Of a stretch of DNA of 32,312 nucleotides, positions 14,894-22,280 are shown piece by piece. Both the position numbers and the translations under genes were made by a program. Position 1 is the first letter of the stretch. Every line of letters begins with the position of its first letter. Origin of the DNA: Frigoribacterium sp. (GTDB lineage: Bacteria > Actinomycetota > Actinomycetes > Actinomycetales > Microbacteriaceae); NCBI GenBank assembly GCA_025363205.1, contig JANYEI010000031.1, positions 1-32,312 on the forward strand. Direction: 5' to 3'. The notes below the pieces were generated by a model. That model was not told the DNA's origin. It saw only the letters and a list, made by a program, of their open reading frames with translations, and did no database searches.

Positions 14894-16321
14894 ATGAGCA
14901 CCTTCAGCGGCCTGAACACGGCCTTGACCGGCCTCAACGCCGCTCGCCATGGGCTCGATGTCGTCGGGCAAAACATCGCCAACTCCACGACCAGCGGATA
15001 TACCCGCCAGCGAGTCAGCACGGCAGCGGCCGGATCCCTCACCCAGATCGGGCCGCTCGTGCTCTTCCGGGCACAGGTGGGCCAGGGAGTTACCGTCGAC
15101 GGTATCGCCCGCCTCGGCAACGTGATCCTCGACGGGCGCGTTCGCAGCTCGTCCGCGACATCCGGCAACCTTGCTGTGCGCTCAAATGCCCTGAGCACCG
15201 TCGAAGCCTCTCTCAACGAGCCGGGAAAGAACGGCATCTCCGACCAGTTACTTAAGTTCTGGTCGGCCTGGGGGGATGTCTCGAACCGGGCAGGCGAAGA
15301 GGCTCCGGCCGGCGTGCTGCTGCAGAAGGCCAGCCAGATCGCGAGCCAGATCGCCACCGGCTACTCGGCTGTCGACTCCGCCTGGACCGACGTGCGCACC
15401 AAACTCGACGGTATGGCGGCCGAGCTCAATGACGCCGGCACCCGGGTCGCCGCTCTCAACGGGCAGATCCGCGAAACGCTCGCCACGGGCGGATCCGTGA
15501 ACGAGATGCTCGACCAGCGCTCGGCCCTTACCTCGTCCATTGCCGCTCTCACCGGTGGCACCGTTCGCGCTCTCCCCGACGGCACCGCCGAGGTGCTCGT
15601 TGGCGGAAACGCGCTGGTCTCCGGCGATGCCTTTCGCTCCGTCACCGTCACGGGCACCCACTCTCTCGCGGGAGCGAGCGGCTCGCCCGTGGCCCTGGAG
15701 TGGACCAATCGCCCCGGCCGGTCCGTCGCGGTCGAATCCGGTGAGATCGCTGGCTCAATCTCGATGCTCGCGGCGGCCGACGGCACCGGCACCGGTGGGG
15801 CGATCGCGGAGGCGGCAGCAGGCTACAACAGCTTCGCCACCTCGCTCGCCAACACCGTCAACACCGCTCATCAGGCTGGCTCAACACCCTCGGGCGCCAC
15901 CGGCCTCGACTTCTTCGCGCTCTCGGCCACCGGCCCGGCCGCGCTCGGCCTTTCGGTCATACCCACCAGCGCGGCTCAGCTCGCCAGCGGTGCGCCGGGC
16001 GCCGGAGGAAACAATGGCTCCAACGCCGACGCGATCTCCCAGCTCGGGTCTGGCGCCAATTCTCCCGACTCCGCATGGTCGGCCTTCGTCACGAAGATCG
16101 GCACCACCTCGAAGACCGCACTTCAGCAGGCCACGCTCGCCGATTCGGTGACCGCCGCCGCGACCGCTGCCCAGCTCGCGAATTCCTCGGTCGACCTCGA
16201 TGAGGAGAACGTCAACATGCTGACCTTTCAGAAGGCCTACCAGGGAGCCGCTCGCGTGATGACCGCCGTCGACGAGATGCTCGACACTCTCATCAATCGC
16301 ACCGGAATCGTGGGCAGGTAA
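14894..16321 (+). CDS. flgK: Flagellar hook-associated protein 1, FlgK
   Basis: FlgK is the first of two adaptor proteins joining hook to filament. The 475-residue protein starts STFSGLNTALTGLNAARHGL then DVVGQNIANSTTSGYTRQRV (about 22-41), the classic HAP1/rod-hook motif. The C-terminus SSVDLDEENVNMLTFQKAYQ then GAARVMTAVDEMLDTLINRT is equally diagnostic. Residues about 90-200 contain the FlgK-specific helical segment (ISDQLLKFWSAWGDVSNR). It lies between flgN and flgL and is probably expressed from the flgN promoter. Confidence 0.96.
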   Translation: MSTFSGLNTALTGLNAARHGLDVVGQNIANSTTSGYTRQRVSTAAAGSLTQIGPLVLFRAQVGQGVTVDGIARLGNVILDGRVRSSSATSGNLAVRSNALSTVEASLNEPGKNGISDQLLKFWSAWGDVSNRAGEEAPAGVLLQKASQIASQIATGYSAVDSAWTDVRTKLDGMAAELNDAGTRVAALNGQIRETLATGGSVNEMLDQRSALTSSIAALTGGTVRALPDGTAEVLVGGNALVSGDAFRSVTVTGTHSLAGASGSPVALEWTNRPGRSVAVESGEIAGSISMLAAADGTGTGGAIAEAAAGYNSFATSLANTVNTAHQAGSTPSGATGLDFFALSATGPAALGLSVIPTSAAQLASGAPGAGGNNGSNADAISQLGSGANSPDSAWSAFVTKIGTTSKTALQQATLADSVTAAATAAQLANSSVDLDEENVNMLTFQKAYQGAARVMTAVDEMLDTLINRTGIVGR

Positions 16322-16324
16322 ATC

Positions 16325-17206
16325 ATGGTCGATCGAGTGACAAGCCAGAGCAGAATGTCGAACTCGCAGTTCAACCTGCAGTCGGCGGCCGCTTTGCTTG
16401 CCAAGCTGCAGGACACCGCGACGAGCCTCAAGAGGATTTCGACCCCCTCTGACGACCCGACCGGCACCGCCGACTCGATGCGCATTCGTGCAGCCCAGAG
16501 CCAGACCGCCCAGTTCGGGCGCAATATTGACGACGGTAGCGGGTGGCTCTCCACCGTAGACGCCGCCCTCAGCGCCTCCACCGACATCCTGCGCCAGGTG
16601 CGCGATCTCACCGTGCAAGGTTCCAACGACGGCGCACTTTCACCCACCGCCAAAGAGGCGATCGCCACGGCTCTCGAGGGCCTGCGTTCCGACCTGCTCG
16701 GCACGGCGAACGCCACCTACCTCGGCCGCACCATCTTCGCCGGCAGTTCCGACGCCGGTGTCGCATTTCGCCCCGATCTGAGCTACACCGGCACCGGGGC
16801 ATCCGTTTCGCGTCGCATCGATACCAACGCGACGGTGCAGGTGGATGCCGATGGCGCGGCCGCCTACGGCATCGGGGCAGGCTCGGCCTTCGCGCTCATC
16901 GACACCATCGTCGCCGACCTGCGCTCCGGCGTGAATGTGGGAGCGAGTCTCACCGGCATCGACAGCCGGATGACAGCACTGCTCAACACCCAGACCGCCG
17001 CCGGCGCGCGCCAGAACCAGATCACCGCAGCGAAAGATGCCATCGTGTCAAAGACCGGAAATCTCGAGGCGCAACGCGCGGGAATCGAAGACGTGGACGT
17101 GGGAGAGATAGTGATCAAACTAAAACAGCAGGAGGTCACTTACCAGGCGGCCCTCGCCGTAACCGCGCGCACGCTACAGCCCACCCTCATGGACTTTCTC
17201 CGATGA
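16325..17206 (+). CDS. flgL: Flagellar hook-associated protein 3, FlgL
   Basis: FlgL is the second junction protein, between FlgK and the filament. The 293-residue product resembles flagellin at its ends. N-terminal SAAALLAKLQDTATSLKRIS then TPSDDPTGTADSMRIRAAQS (about 39-58) is the FlgL form of the flagellin helix, followed by DILRQVRDLTVQGSNDGALS. The C-terminus EDVDVGEIVIKLKQQEVTYQ then AALAVTARTLQPTLMDFLR is the flagellin-like D0 end. It starts three bases after the flgK stop and its stop overlaps the fliW start (ATGA). Confidence 0.95.
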   Translation: MVDRVTSQSRMSNSQFNLQSAAALLAKLQDTATSLKRISTPSDDPTGTADSMRIRAAQSQTAQFGRNIDDGSGWLSTVDAALSASTDILRQVRDLTVQGSNDGALSPTAKEAIATALEGLRSDLLGTANATYLGRTIFAGSSDAGVAFRPDLSYTGTGASVSRRIDTNATVQVDADGAAAYGIGAGSAFALIDTIVADLRSGVNVGASLTGIDSRMTALLNTQTAAGARQNQITAAKDAIVSKTGNLEAQRAGIEDVDVGEIVIKLKQQEVTYQAALAVTARTLQPTLMDFLR

Positions 17207-17586
17207 CCGCCGTCCTTGCCTTCGTGTCGCCCCCCGCCGGGCTCGCGCCGCTTACCCAATTCACCCTCAACGAGGTGTCGGGGGCCGACGGCCTCTACTC
17301 GCTGCGCGCGGTCGACAACAGTGCGATCCGGCTCTTCGTCCTCGACGCCGCGATTTATCTGCCCGACTACTCTCCCGAGATCTCCGACGAACACTGCCGG
17401 GCCATTGACCTGCACAGCGCGGACGACGCGATGGTACTCGTGGTGGCGAACCCGGGCGAGACCGGCACGCGCATGAACCTGCGGGCACCGATCGTGGTCA
17501 ACGTGCACACGGGCGTCTGCGCGCAAGTGATACTCGATGACCAGGATTGGCCGCTGCAGGCGGAGCTGGCGACGCGCACGGCCTGA
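17203..17586 (+). CDS. fliW: Flagellar assembly factor FliW
   Basis: FliW binds flagellin and, in species where it has been studied, antagonises the translational repressor CsrA, thereby tying flagellin synthesis to export. The start is the ATG at 17203 overlapping the flgL stop, giving 127 residues; the much longer open frame upstream is the shadow of flgL. Family features are FVSPPAGLAPLTQFTLNEVS near the N-terminus, DGLYSLRAVDN, then AIYLPDYSPEIS, and the C-terminal NLRAPIVVNVHTGVCAQVIL (NLxAPIVVN is the FliW hallmark). No csrA gene follows, although the two are often adjacent. Confidence 0.93.
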   Translation: MTAVLAFVSPPAGLAPLTQFTLNEVSGADGLYSLRAVDNSAIRLFVLDAAIYLPDYSPEISDEHCRAIDLHSADDAMVLVVANPGETGTRMNLRAPIVVNVHTGVCAQVILDDQDWPLQAELATRTA

Positions 17587-17622
17587 TCCGGCCGGTGGGC
17601 GCTCCGGGGCATTCCGCTCGGC

Positions 17623-17628
17623 TAGAGT
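17623..17628 (+). promoter_or_regulatory. Possible -10 box of the hydrolase gene
   Basis: TAGAGT, a TAnnnT-type -10 element, lies about 43 bases before the ATG at 17671 in the gap after fliW. No convincing -35 box is visible. It resembles the TAnnnT boxes before other genes near the right end of the window. Confidence 0.3.
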
Positions 17629-17670
17629 GACCTGCATCGAGACCACCCGTCGTTCTCTCTAAGGGCCGGT

Positions 17671-18318
17671 ATGTCACAGCTCGTCCCCATCCCTTCGCCG
17701 GGAATCCCCCTCTCCTTCGGCGACCCGGGCAGGCCGCTCGTGATCCTCGTACACGACTGGTACGGCCGCCTTCCCTGGCTCGCGAGCTATGGTGAGGCGC
17801 TGGCCAGCCAGGGATACCGCGTGATCGTGCCCGATTTCTACGACGGAGTTGCGACCGTGGAGACGGCCACCGCCGAAGATCTCATGGCCCAACTCGACGT
17901 CGCTGGCGCGCTGGCAGAACTCGACGACATCATCCAGGTTGCCCGCACGGAGGGCTCGACTCGCGTGGGTGTCGTCGGCTTCTCGCTCGGTGGCTGGCTA
18001 GCCCTTCTGCACGCGCAGAGTGGAGCAGCGGATGCGGTCGTCGCCTACTACGCGACGCTCGGACCCGCCCAGCACGGCGTCATCCCGGCCCCCGTACTGC
18101 TGCACCTGGCCGAGATCGACGAGTGGGGCGAGGGCGAGGATCCCGAGTCGTTCATCGATCGGCTGAAGGACCACGGCACCCCGATCACCAACTGGACCTA
18201 CCTCGCTACCGTGCACTCCTTCGCTAACGCGAGCATCACCGATCGTGTGGATGTCAACGCTGCCGCCCTCGCCTTCGCCCGAACCTCGTCGTTTCTCGAG
18301 GACCACCTGCTCGGCTGA
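17671..18318 (+). CDS. Dienelactone hydrolase family alpha/beta hydrolase
   Basis: This is a predicted cytoplasmic alpha/beta-hydrolase of 215 residues in the dienelactone hydrolase family. The nucleophile elbow is GFSLGG with Ser105, where classical dienelactone hydrolases have cysteine. An acid in LAEIDEW (Asp150) and a histidine in TVHSFAN (His182) complete a likely triad, and the early strand VILVHDWYG fits the oxyanion-hole turn. AAGGG precedes the ATG. It stands between fliW and the oppositely oriented oxidoreductase, so neither neighbour tells its substrate. The Ser nucleophile suggests an esterase or carboxymethylenebutenolidase-like enzyme rather than a confirmed dienelactone hydrolase. 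Confidence 0.85.
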   Translation: MSQLVPIPSPGIPLSFGDPGRPLVILVHDWYGRLPWLASYGEALASQGYRVIVPDFYDGVATVETATAEDLMAQLDVAGALAELDDIIQVARTEGSTRVGVVGFSLGGWLALLHAQSGAADAVVAYYATLGPAQHGVIPAPVLLHLAEIDEWGEGEDPESFIDRLKDHGTPITNWTYLATVHSFANASITDRVDVNAAALAFARTSSFLEDHLLG

Positions 18319-18344
18319 ACACCCTCGACACGCTCTGCTCGGCG

Positions 18345-19334
18345 TTACAACGCCAGGTCGACCCGCGATCCGGTCTGCAGCGATTGCCGTGCCCCCAGCG
18401 CCACCGCGAGCGCAAGGACAGCCGAGTCGACGGAGCAGAGATCGGGAACGGATCCGGCTCTCACGCACTCGAGGAAGTATTCGGCCTGGTTACGGTAGGG
18501 ATTGTGGGCGGCAATCAACCGCTCGGTCACGCCAGTGGCGGTCTGCAGGCGCACGGTGTCCGGGACCGCCGACAGTACCCCCGAGTCGAGCGCTCCCGAA
18601 TACCCGTGGGTCGCAAGACCCGCCGCGCCGACCAGGTCAAGGGTTGAGGCGAAGGTGAATCCGGGTGGCATGCCCATGAAGCCGATGACGTGCCCCACCC
18701 CGCCTCTCTCGTAGTCGACGACCGCCTCTATCGGGCCATCCGGCCGGGTGCGGAGCGCGGTCACTGCGACGGGTCGGCCGAGGAAGAGGTTGAGCTGGTC
18801 GAAGTCGTGGATACTGAAATCGACGACGATTCCGCCAGACTTCGACTCGTCATGCCACCAGGGCGACGGGCGCGGGGCGGCGCTGAACCGGCCGGCCCGA
18901 ACGGAGAGCACCGCTCCGAGCAAGCCGGCCTCGACCGATTCGCGGATAACCCGATAGCCATCGAAGAAGCGCACCACGTGCGCCACCATGAGCACTCCAG
19001 CGCTGCGCGCGGCCTCGTCGCGAAGAGCGACCGCGTCAAGGATTGTCAGGGCGATCGGCTTCTCGAGCAGCACACTCTTATCCGCGCGGAGGGCGCGGAG
19101 GGCAATGCTGGCATGGGTCGGGGTCGGGGTGCAGACCGAAACGATGTGCACCTTCGGGTCGGCCAGGACCACACCGAGGTCGGGCTCGAATCGCGCATGC
19201 GGAGCGTGTGGCAGTGGTGGGCCATTCGTCAGTGTGCTGACGTACAGGATGTTCTCTCCGAGTCCAAGCTCGCTCCATGCCCGTGCGTGGGCGTGCGCCA
19301 TCGCTCCGCGCCCGATGATCGCAATGCCGGTCAT
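18345..19334 (-). CDS. Gfo/Idh/MocA family NAD(P)-dependent oxidoreductase
   Basis: This is a sugar or sugar-derivative oxidoreductase with a Rossmann domain and a substrate-binding domain. I use the ATG at 19334 (329 residues), which overlaps the kinase stop as ATGA; a GTG six bases upstream is possible. The N-terminal MTGIAIIGRGAMAHAHARAW has the dinucleotide loop GxGxxA. VSVCTPTPTHASIALRAL and the hallmark LLEKPIALT carry the catalytic-lysine EKP motif. GGIVVDFSIHDFDQLNLFLG is the family's second-domain motif with its histidine. Coupling to a sugar kinase and closeness to an amino-sugar importer suggest a role in amino-sugar or uronate catabolism. The substrate cannot be named from sequence. 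Confidence 0.9.
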   Translation of the reverse strand: MTGIAIIGRGAMAHAHARAWSELGLGENILYVSTLTNGPPLPHAPHARFEPDLGVVLADPKVHIVSVCTPTPTHASIALRALRADKSVLLEKPIALTILDAVALRDEAARSAGVLMVAHVVRFFDGYRVIRESVEAGLLGAVLSVRAGRFSAAPRPSPWWHDESKSGGIVVDFSIHDFDQLNLFLGRPVAVTALRTRPDGPIEAVVDYERGGVGHVIGFMGMPPGFTFASTLDLVGAAGLATHGYSGALDSGVLSAVPDTVRLQTATGVTERLIAAHNPYRNQAEYFLECVRAGSVPDLCSVDSAVLALAVALGARQSLQTGSRVDLAL

Positions 19335-20401
19335 TCGCACACCGCCGGGGAGCGCACCCGGTCTACCTCACGGGTGAGCCGCCGATGGAATTCGACATCC
19401 ACTTCTCGTCCAAGGTGCCGAAGGGCGAGCACGGCCGCTCCAACGACGCCGTCCTGCACCATAACCAGCTCAGACCCACCGGCCGCAGCCCGCAGCCGGT
19501 GGAGGAAGATATCGGGCGCTCGCGCGAGACCCGCCGCAAGCACACTGCCTCCCAGCACGACGCAACCGTCTACATCCGGCTCTACATCCGGCTCGACATC
19601 CCGCTCGGCATCCGATTCGACGGCGGCGGCGAGCACGCGGGCAATTCCGGATGCGGCGACCTCGAGGATGTCGCTCGCCACCACATCCTGCGCCGTGCCG
19701 CTCTCGACATCTCCGTGCTCGCCCGCCTCGAAGGCCAGGGGGGCGAATCGGGCAAGTTCGACCGGGCGGAGAGAATAGAGCTCCTGCATCAACTGCGAAA
19801 GTTCCTCCGACCGCCCGCGACGCAGTGCGCCGGTGCGCTCGATACCGGTCGCCTTCAGCAGGAGCGGGGTCAGTGCGGTCGACGGGCCGAGCCCATCGAG
19901 TGATGCGACAACCGCGCGTGCGATCTGCTGCCCGATCCAAAACCCAGAGCCGGTGTCGCCAAGCAGCCACCCGGTGCCTCCCCGCACCGTGTGGATGCGT
20001 CCATCACTCACGCGAGCAGCGATGGCGCCCGTTCCGGCAATCATTGCGTACCCGTGTTGACCCGAAGTACCGGAAGAGAAAGTTCCAAGCAGGTCAGGTT
20101 CGATCACGATATTCCCGTGCAGGCCGAGGTGCGTCAAACGCGCCTCAAGCAAGCTGAGAAAAGGCGGCGTGGCAGCGCCAGCCAGTGCGACGACCACGAA
20201 CGAATCTGCCGCGCTTGGCGAGGCAGCGCCACCCAGGGCACGCTCGACCGCGAGCCCAAGGGCATCGACGGCGGAGGCGATTCCGACCGCCGTGGGATTT
20301 CCTGCTCCGGCGCGCCCGAATCCCCCACATGCTCCGGTCATATCGAGCAGCACCGCCCGCGAGGAGGTGCCGCCCGCGTCAATTGCCAGAATTTTTCGCA
20401 T
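19331..20401 (-). CDS. BadF/BadG/BcrA/BcrD-type sugar kinase (N-acetylglucosamine kinase-like)
   Basis: This is an ASKHA-fold ATPase most like N-acetylglucosamine kinases. The start is the ATG at 20401 (356 residues, MRKILAIDAGGTSSRAVLL); the longer open frame above it crosses the divergent intergenic region. IDAGGTSSR (about 7-15) is the phosphate-1 motif. MIAGTGAIAARV and GGTGWLLGDTGSGFWIGQQI at about 150-175 match the phosphate-2 and substrate region of the N-acetylglucosamine kinase group. GCVVLGGSVLAAGLA near the C-terminus is the adenosine-type motif. It overlaps the oxidoreductase by four bases and is divergent from rpiR-SIS-ngcEFG, so phosphorylation of imported N-acetylglucosamine or a related amino sugar is the likely role. 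Confidence 0.85.
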   Translation of the reverse strand: MRKILAIDAGGTSSRAVLLDMTGACGGFGRAGAGNPTAVGIASAVDALGLAVERALGGAASPSAADSFVVVALAGAATPPFLSLLEARLTHLGLHGNIVIEPDLLGTFSSGTSGQHGYAMIAGTGAIAARVSDGRIHTVRGGTGWLLGDTGSGFWIGQQIARAVVASLDGLGPSTALTPLLLKATGIERTGALRRGRSEELSQLMQELYSLRPVELARFAPLAFEAGEHGDVESGTAQDVVASDILEVAASGIARVLAAAVESDAERDVEPDVEPDVDGCVVLGGSVLAAGLARAPDIFLHRLRAAAGGSELVMVQDGVVGAAVLALRHLGREVDVEFHRRLTREVDRVRSPAVCE

Positions 20402-20444
20402 TGTTACTTCTTTGGAATATTTGGGATCTGAGCACACTGTACTG

Positions 20445-20461
20445 TAAGAATAATTTTCGTA
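20445..20461. promoter_or_regulatory. Imperfect dyad, possible RpiR operator
   Basis: TAAGAATAATTTTCGTA is symmetric at most positions (TA, GAA/TTC, TA) and lies in an AT-rich island within the 138-base divergent gap between the kinase and the RpiR gene. Second half-sites may be present in TTGAAATTAC at about 20481-20490. Promoters are probably here too, but no -35/-10 pair is convincing. A MurR/RpiR dimer is the obvious candidate ligand; this is inferred from position and symmetry only. Confidence 0.35.
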
Positions 20462-20539
20462 GCGCTCCACCAAACAGAGATTGAAATTACCATCGCTTCC
20501 CGCCCGCCCGTCGCCGTCGTCGGCGAGCACGCCACTGGC

Positions 20540-21448
20540 GTGGCCAATCGCATCCTCTTGCGACGGCCGGAGATGTCGGGAGCCATGGCGAAGATTGCCG
20601 ACTATCTCCTCGAATATCCGCAGGCGCCGCTCAAGCTCTCCATCGGCCAGCTTGCAGACCAAGCCGGCGCGTCCGCAGCCACTGTTACCCGCTTCTGTCG
20701 TCTGATCGGTTACAGCGGCTATGTGCCGTTCCGAGTGAGCATCGCCACTGACTTCGGCCGCAGCACCGCCCGAGACTCATGGAAGACCGACATCGGCCGC
20801 GCCTTCGGGCCGCACGATTCCGCCGCCGATGTGCTCAGTACCCTCATCAACGCCCACACGCGAACCCTGCGCGAGACCGCCGCGGCAATTGACCTCCCCC
20901 TGATGCAAAAGATTGCCAAACGCCTGGCGAAGAGCAGCCATGTCGACATCTATGGTGTGGGTGGAAGCGCCTTCCTCGCCGAAGAGATGCAGGCGAGGCT
21001 CTATCGCATCGGTATCAATGCGCACGTGTGGTCTGAAGTGCATGCCGGGCTCACGAGCGCCGCCCTTCAGAGCGTCGAGTCGGTCGCCATCGGAATCTCG
21101 AATTCCGGACGAACCGAAGAGACCATCCAAATGCTGCGGGAGGCCGGGCGCGCGGGAGCACTCACGGTCGCCATCAGCAATAACCCCACATCGCCGCTCG
21201 CCGAAAACGCCAACCTCACGATCGTGACCTCGGTCTATGAGCAGTTTCTCCAGCCCGATGACCTCTCGGCCAAGCACGGCCAACTTCTCGTGCTCGATCT
21301 GCTCTACCTGCTCACCGCGCAGGAGAACTTCTCTCGGTCGACCAACAATCTCGCCGCATCCGCTCTCGCGGTCGCCACGCACCGGCGGCCACGGCGCACC
21401 ACGGTCACACCGCGCCCCGCGCGCGAAACCTCACCTCCGATGGAATGA
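20540..21448 (+). CDS. MurR/RpiR family transcriptional regulator
   Basis: This is a sugar-phosphate-responsive repressor or activator. It has 302 residues from the GTG at 20540; a downstream ATG at 20573 would lose the start of the DNA-binding domain. Residues about 10-85 form the HTH-6 domain (AKIADYLLEYPQAPLKLSIG; QLADQAGASAATVTRFCRLI; GYSGYVPFRV). Residues about 120-245 form a SIS domain (VDIYGVGGSAFLAEEMQARL; SVAIGISNSGRTEETIQML) that would sense a phosphosugar. It is the first gene of the rpiR-SIS-ngcEFG series and probably controls both this set and the divergent kinase-oxidoreductase pair. The last 35 residues are Arg/Pro/Thr-rich and disordered. Confidence 0.93.
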   Translation: MANRILLRRPEMSGAMAKIADYLLEYPQAPLKLSIGQLADQAGASAATVTRFCRLIGYSGYVPFRVSIATDFGRSTARDSWKTDIGRAFGPHDSAADVLSTLINAHTRTLRETAAAIDLPLMQKIAKRLAKSSHVDIYGVGGSAFLAEEMQARLYRIGINAHVWSEVHAGLTSAALQSVESVAIGISNSGRTEETIQMLREAGRAGALTVAISNNPTSPLAENANLTIVTSVYEQFLQPDDLSAKHGQLLVLDLLYLLTAQENFSRSTNNLAASALAVATHRRPRRTTVTPRPARETSPPME

Positions 21449-21461
21449 ATTAGGAGTCGCC

Positions 21462-22229
21462 GTGTCACCTATCGCCACCCAGTCCGATCTGGACAGCCGG
21501 TTCACCCGCGAGGTACAGTCCCGAATCGAGGCCCTCGCTGCGAGCGCGCAAGCCGGAGGTTTCGATGATGCCATCGCGCTCTTCGTCTCTGCGATCGAGC
21601 GCGGAGGAGTGATCCAGGCCTTTGGCACCGGGCACTCCGAGGCTTTCGCGATGGAGATCGCCGGACGCGCCGGCGGACTCATTCCCACAAAGAAAATTGC
21701 CCTTCGGGATGTGGTGCTGCGCGGTAGCCTCGACATCAGCGCCCTCGGTGGATCGTCACTCGAACGCAACCCCAACATCGCCGAAGAGCTCTACGCGATC
21801 GCGGATGCCGGACCGGAGGATGTCTTCGTGATCGCCTCCAATTCCGGTGTGAACGGTTCCATCGTGGGGCTCGCTCTCGTGGCCAAGCAGCACGGGCACT
21901 CCGTCGTTGCGGTGACGAGCCTCGACCACACCATGCGGGTCACCCCAACGCACAGCAGCGGCAAGCGACTGCGTGACGTGGCGGACGTCGTGCTCGACAA
22001 CCTCGCGCCGTTCGGCGACGCGACGATCGAGCTGGCCGGTGGCATCCCGGTTGGCGCGGTGTCGTCGATCACGGCGGCATACATCGCCCAGTTGCTCACC
22101 ATCGGCACCGCCCAGCGGATCGCCGCGCAGGGCACGACACCCCCGCTCTATATCTCGGCGAACATCCCGGGCGGCGACGAGCACAACAGGGCCCTCGAAC
22201 TGCAGTACGACATCACCCGCAATGCCTGA
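21462..22229 (+). CDS. SIS-domain sugar-phosphate enzyme, UPF0309-like
   Basis: I take the GTG at 21462 (255 residues) because TAGGAG lies a few bases before it and it follows the rpiR stop by 13 bases; the longer frame overlaps rpiR. GVIQAFGTGHSEAFAMEIAG then RAGGLIPTK has the GTGHSxxxxxEIxxRAGG signature of UPF0309-type SIS proteins, and DVFVIASNSGVNGSIVGLAL is the second SIS motif. Related SIS enzymes act on amino-sugar phosphates as isomerases, deaminases, etherases or dehydratases. I recall a Streptomyces SIS protein called NagS reported to dehydrate N-acetylglucosamine 6-phosphate; whether this is its counterpart cannot be decided here. MurQ proteins are longer and have a different first motif. 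Confidence 0.82.
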   Translation: MSPIATQSDLDSRFTREVQSRIEALAASAQAGGFDDAIALFVSAIERGGVIQAFGTGHSEAFAMEIAGRAGGLIPTKKIALRDVVLRGSLDISALGGSSLERNPNIAEELYAIADAGPEDVFVIASNSGVNGSIVGLALVAKQHGHSVVAVTSLDHTMRVTPTHSSGKRLRDVADVVLDNLAPFGDATIELAGGIPVGAVSSITAAYIAQLLTIGTAQRIAAQGTTPPLYISANIPGGDEHNRALELQYDITRNA

Positions 22230-22280
22230 TCTCGAACCGCTCCAAAACCCCACCCCACCAAGAATGGAAGGTAGTACAGA

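Noticed and set aside
18945-18956. CCCGATAG on the plus strand resembling a sigma-28 -10 box
   Set aside because: It lies inside the oxidoreductase coding region, on the opposite strand, without a matching upstream box.
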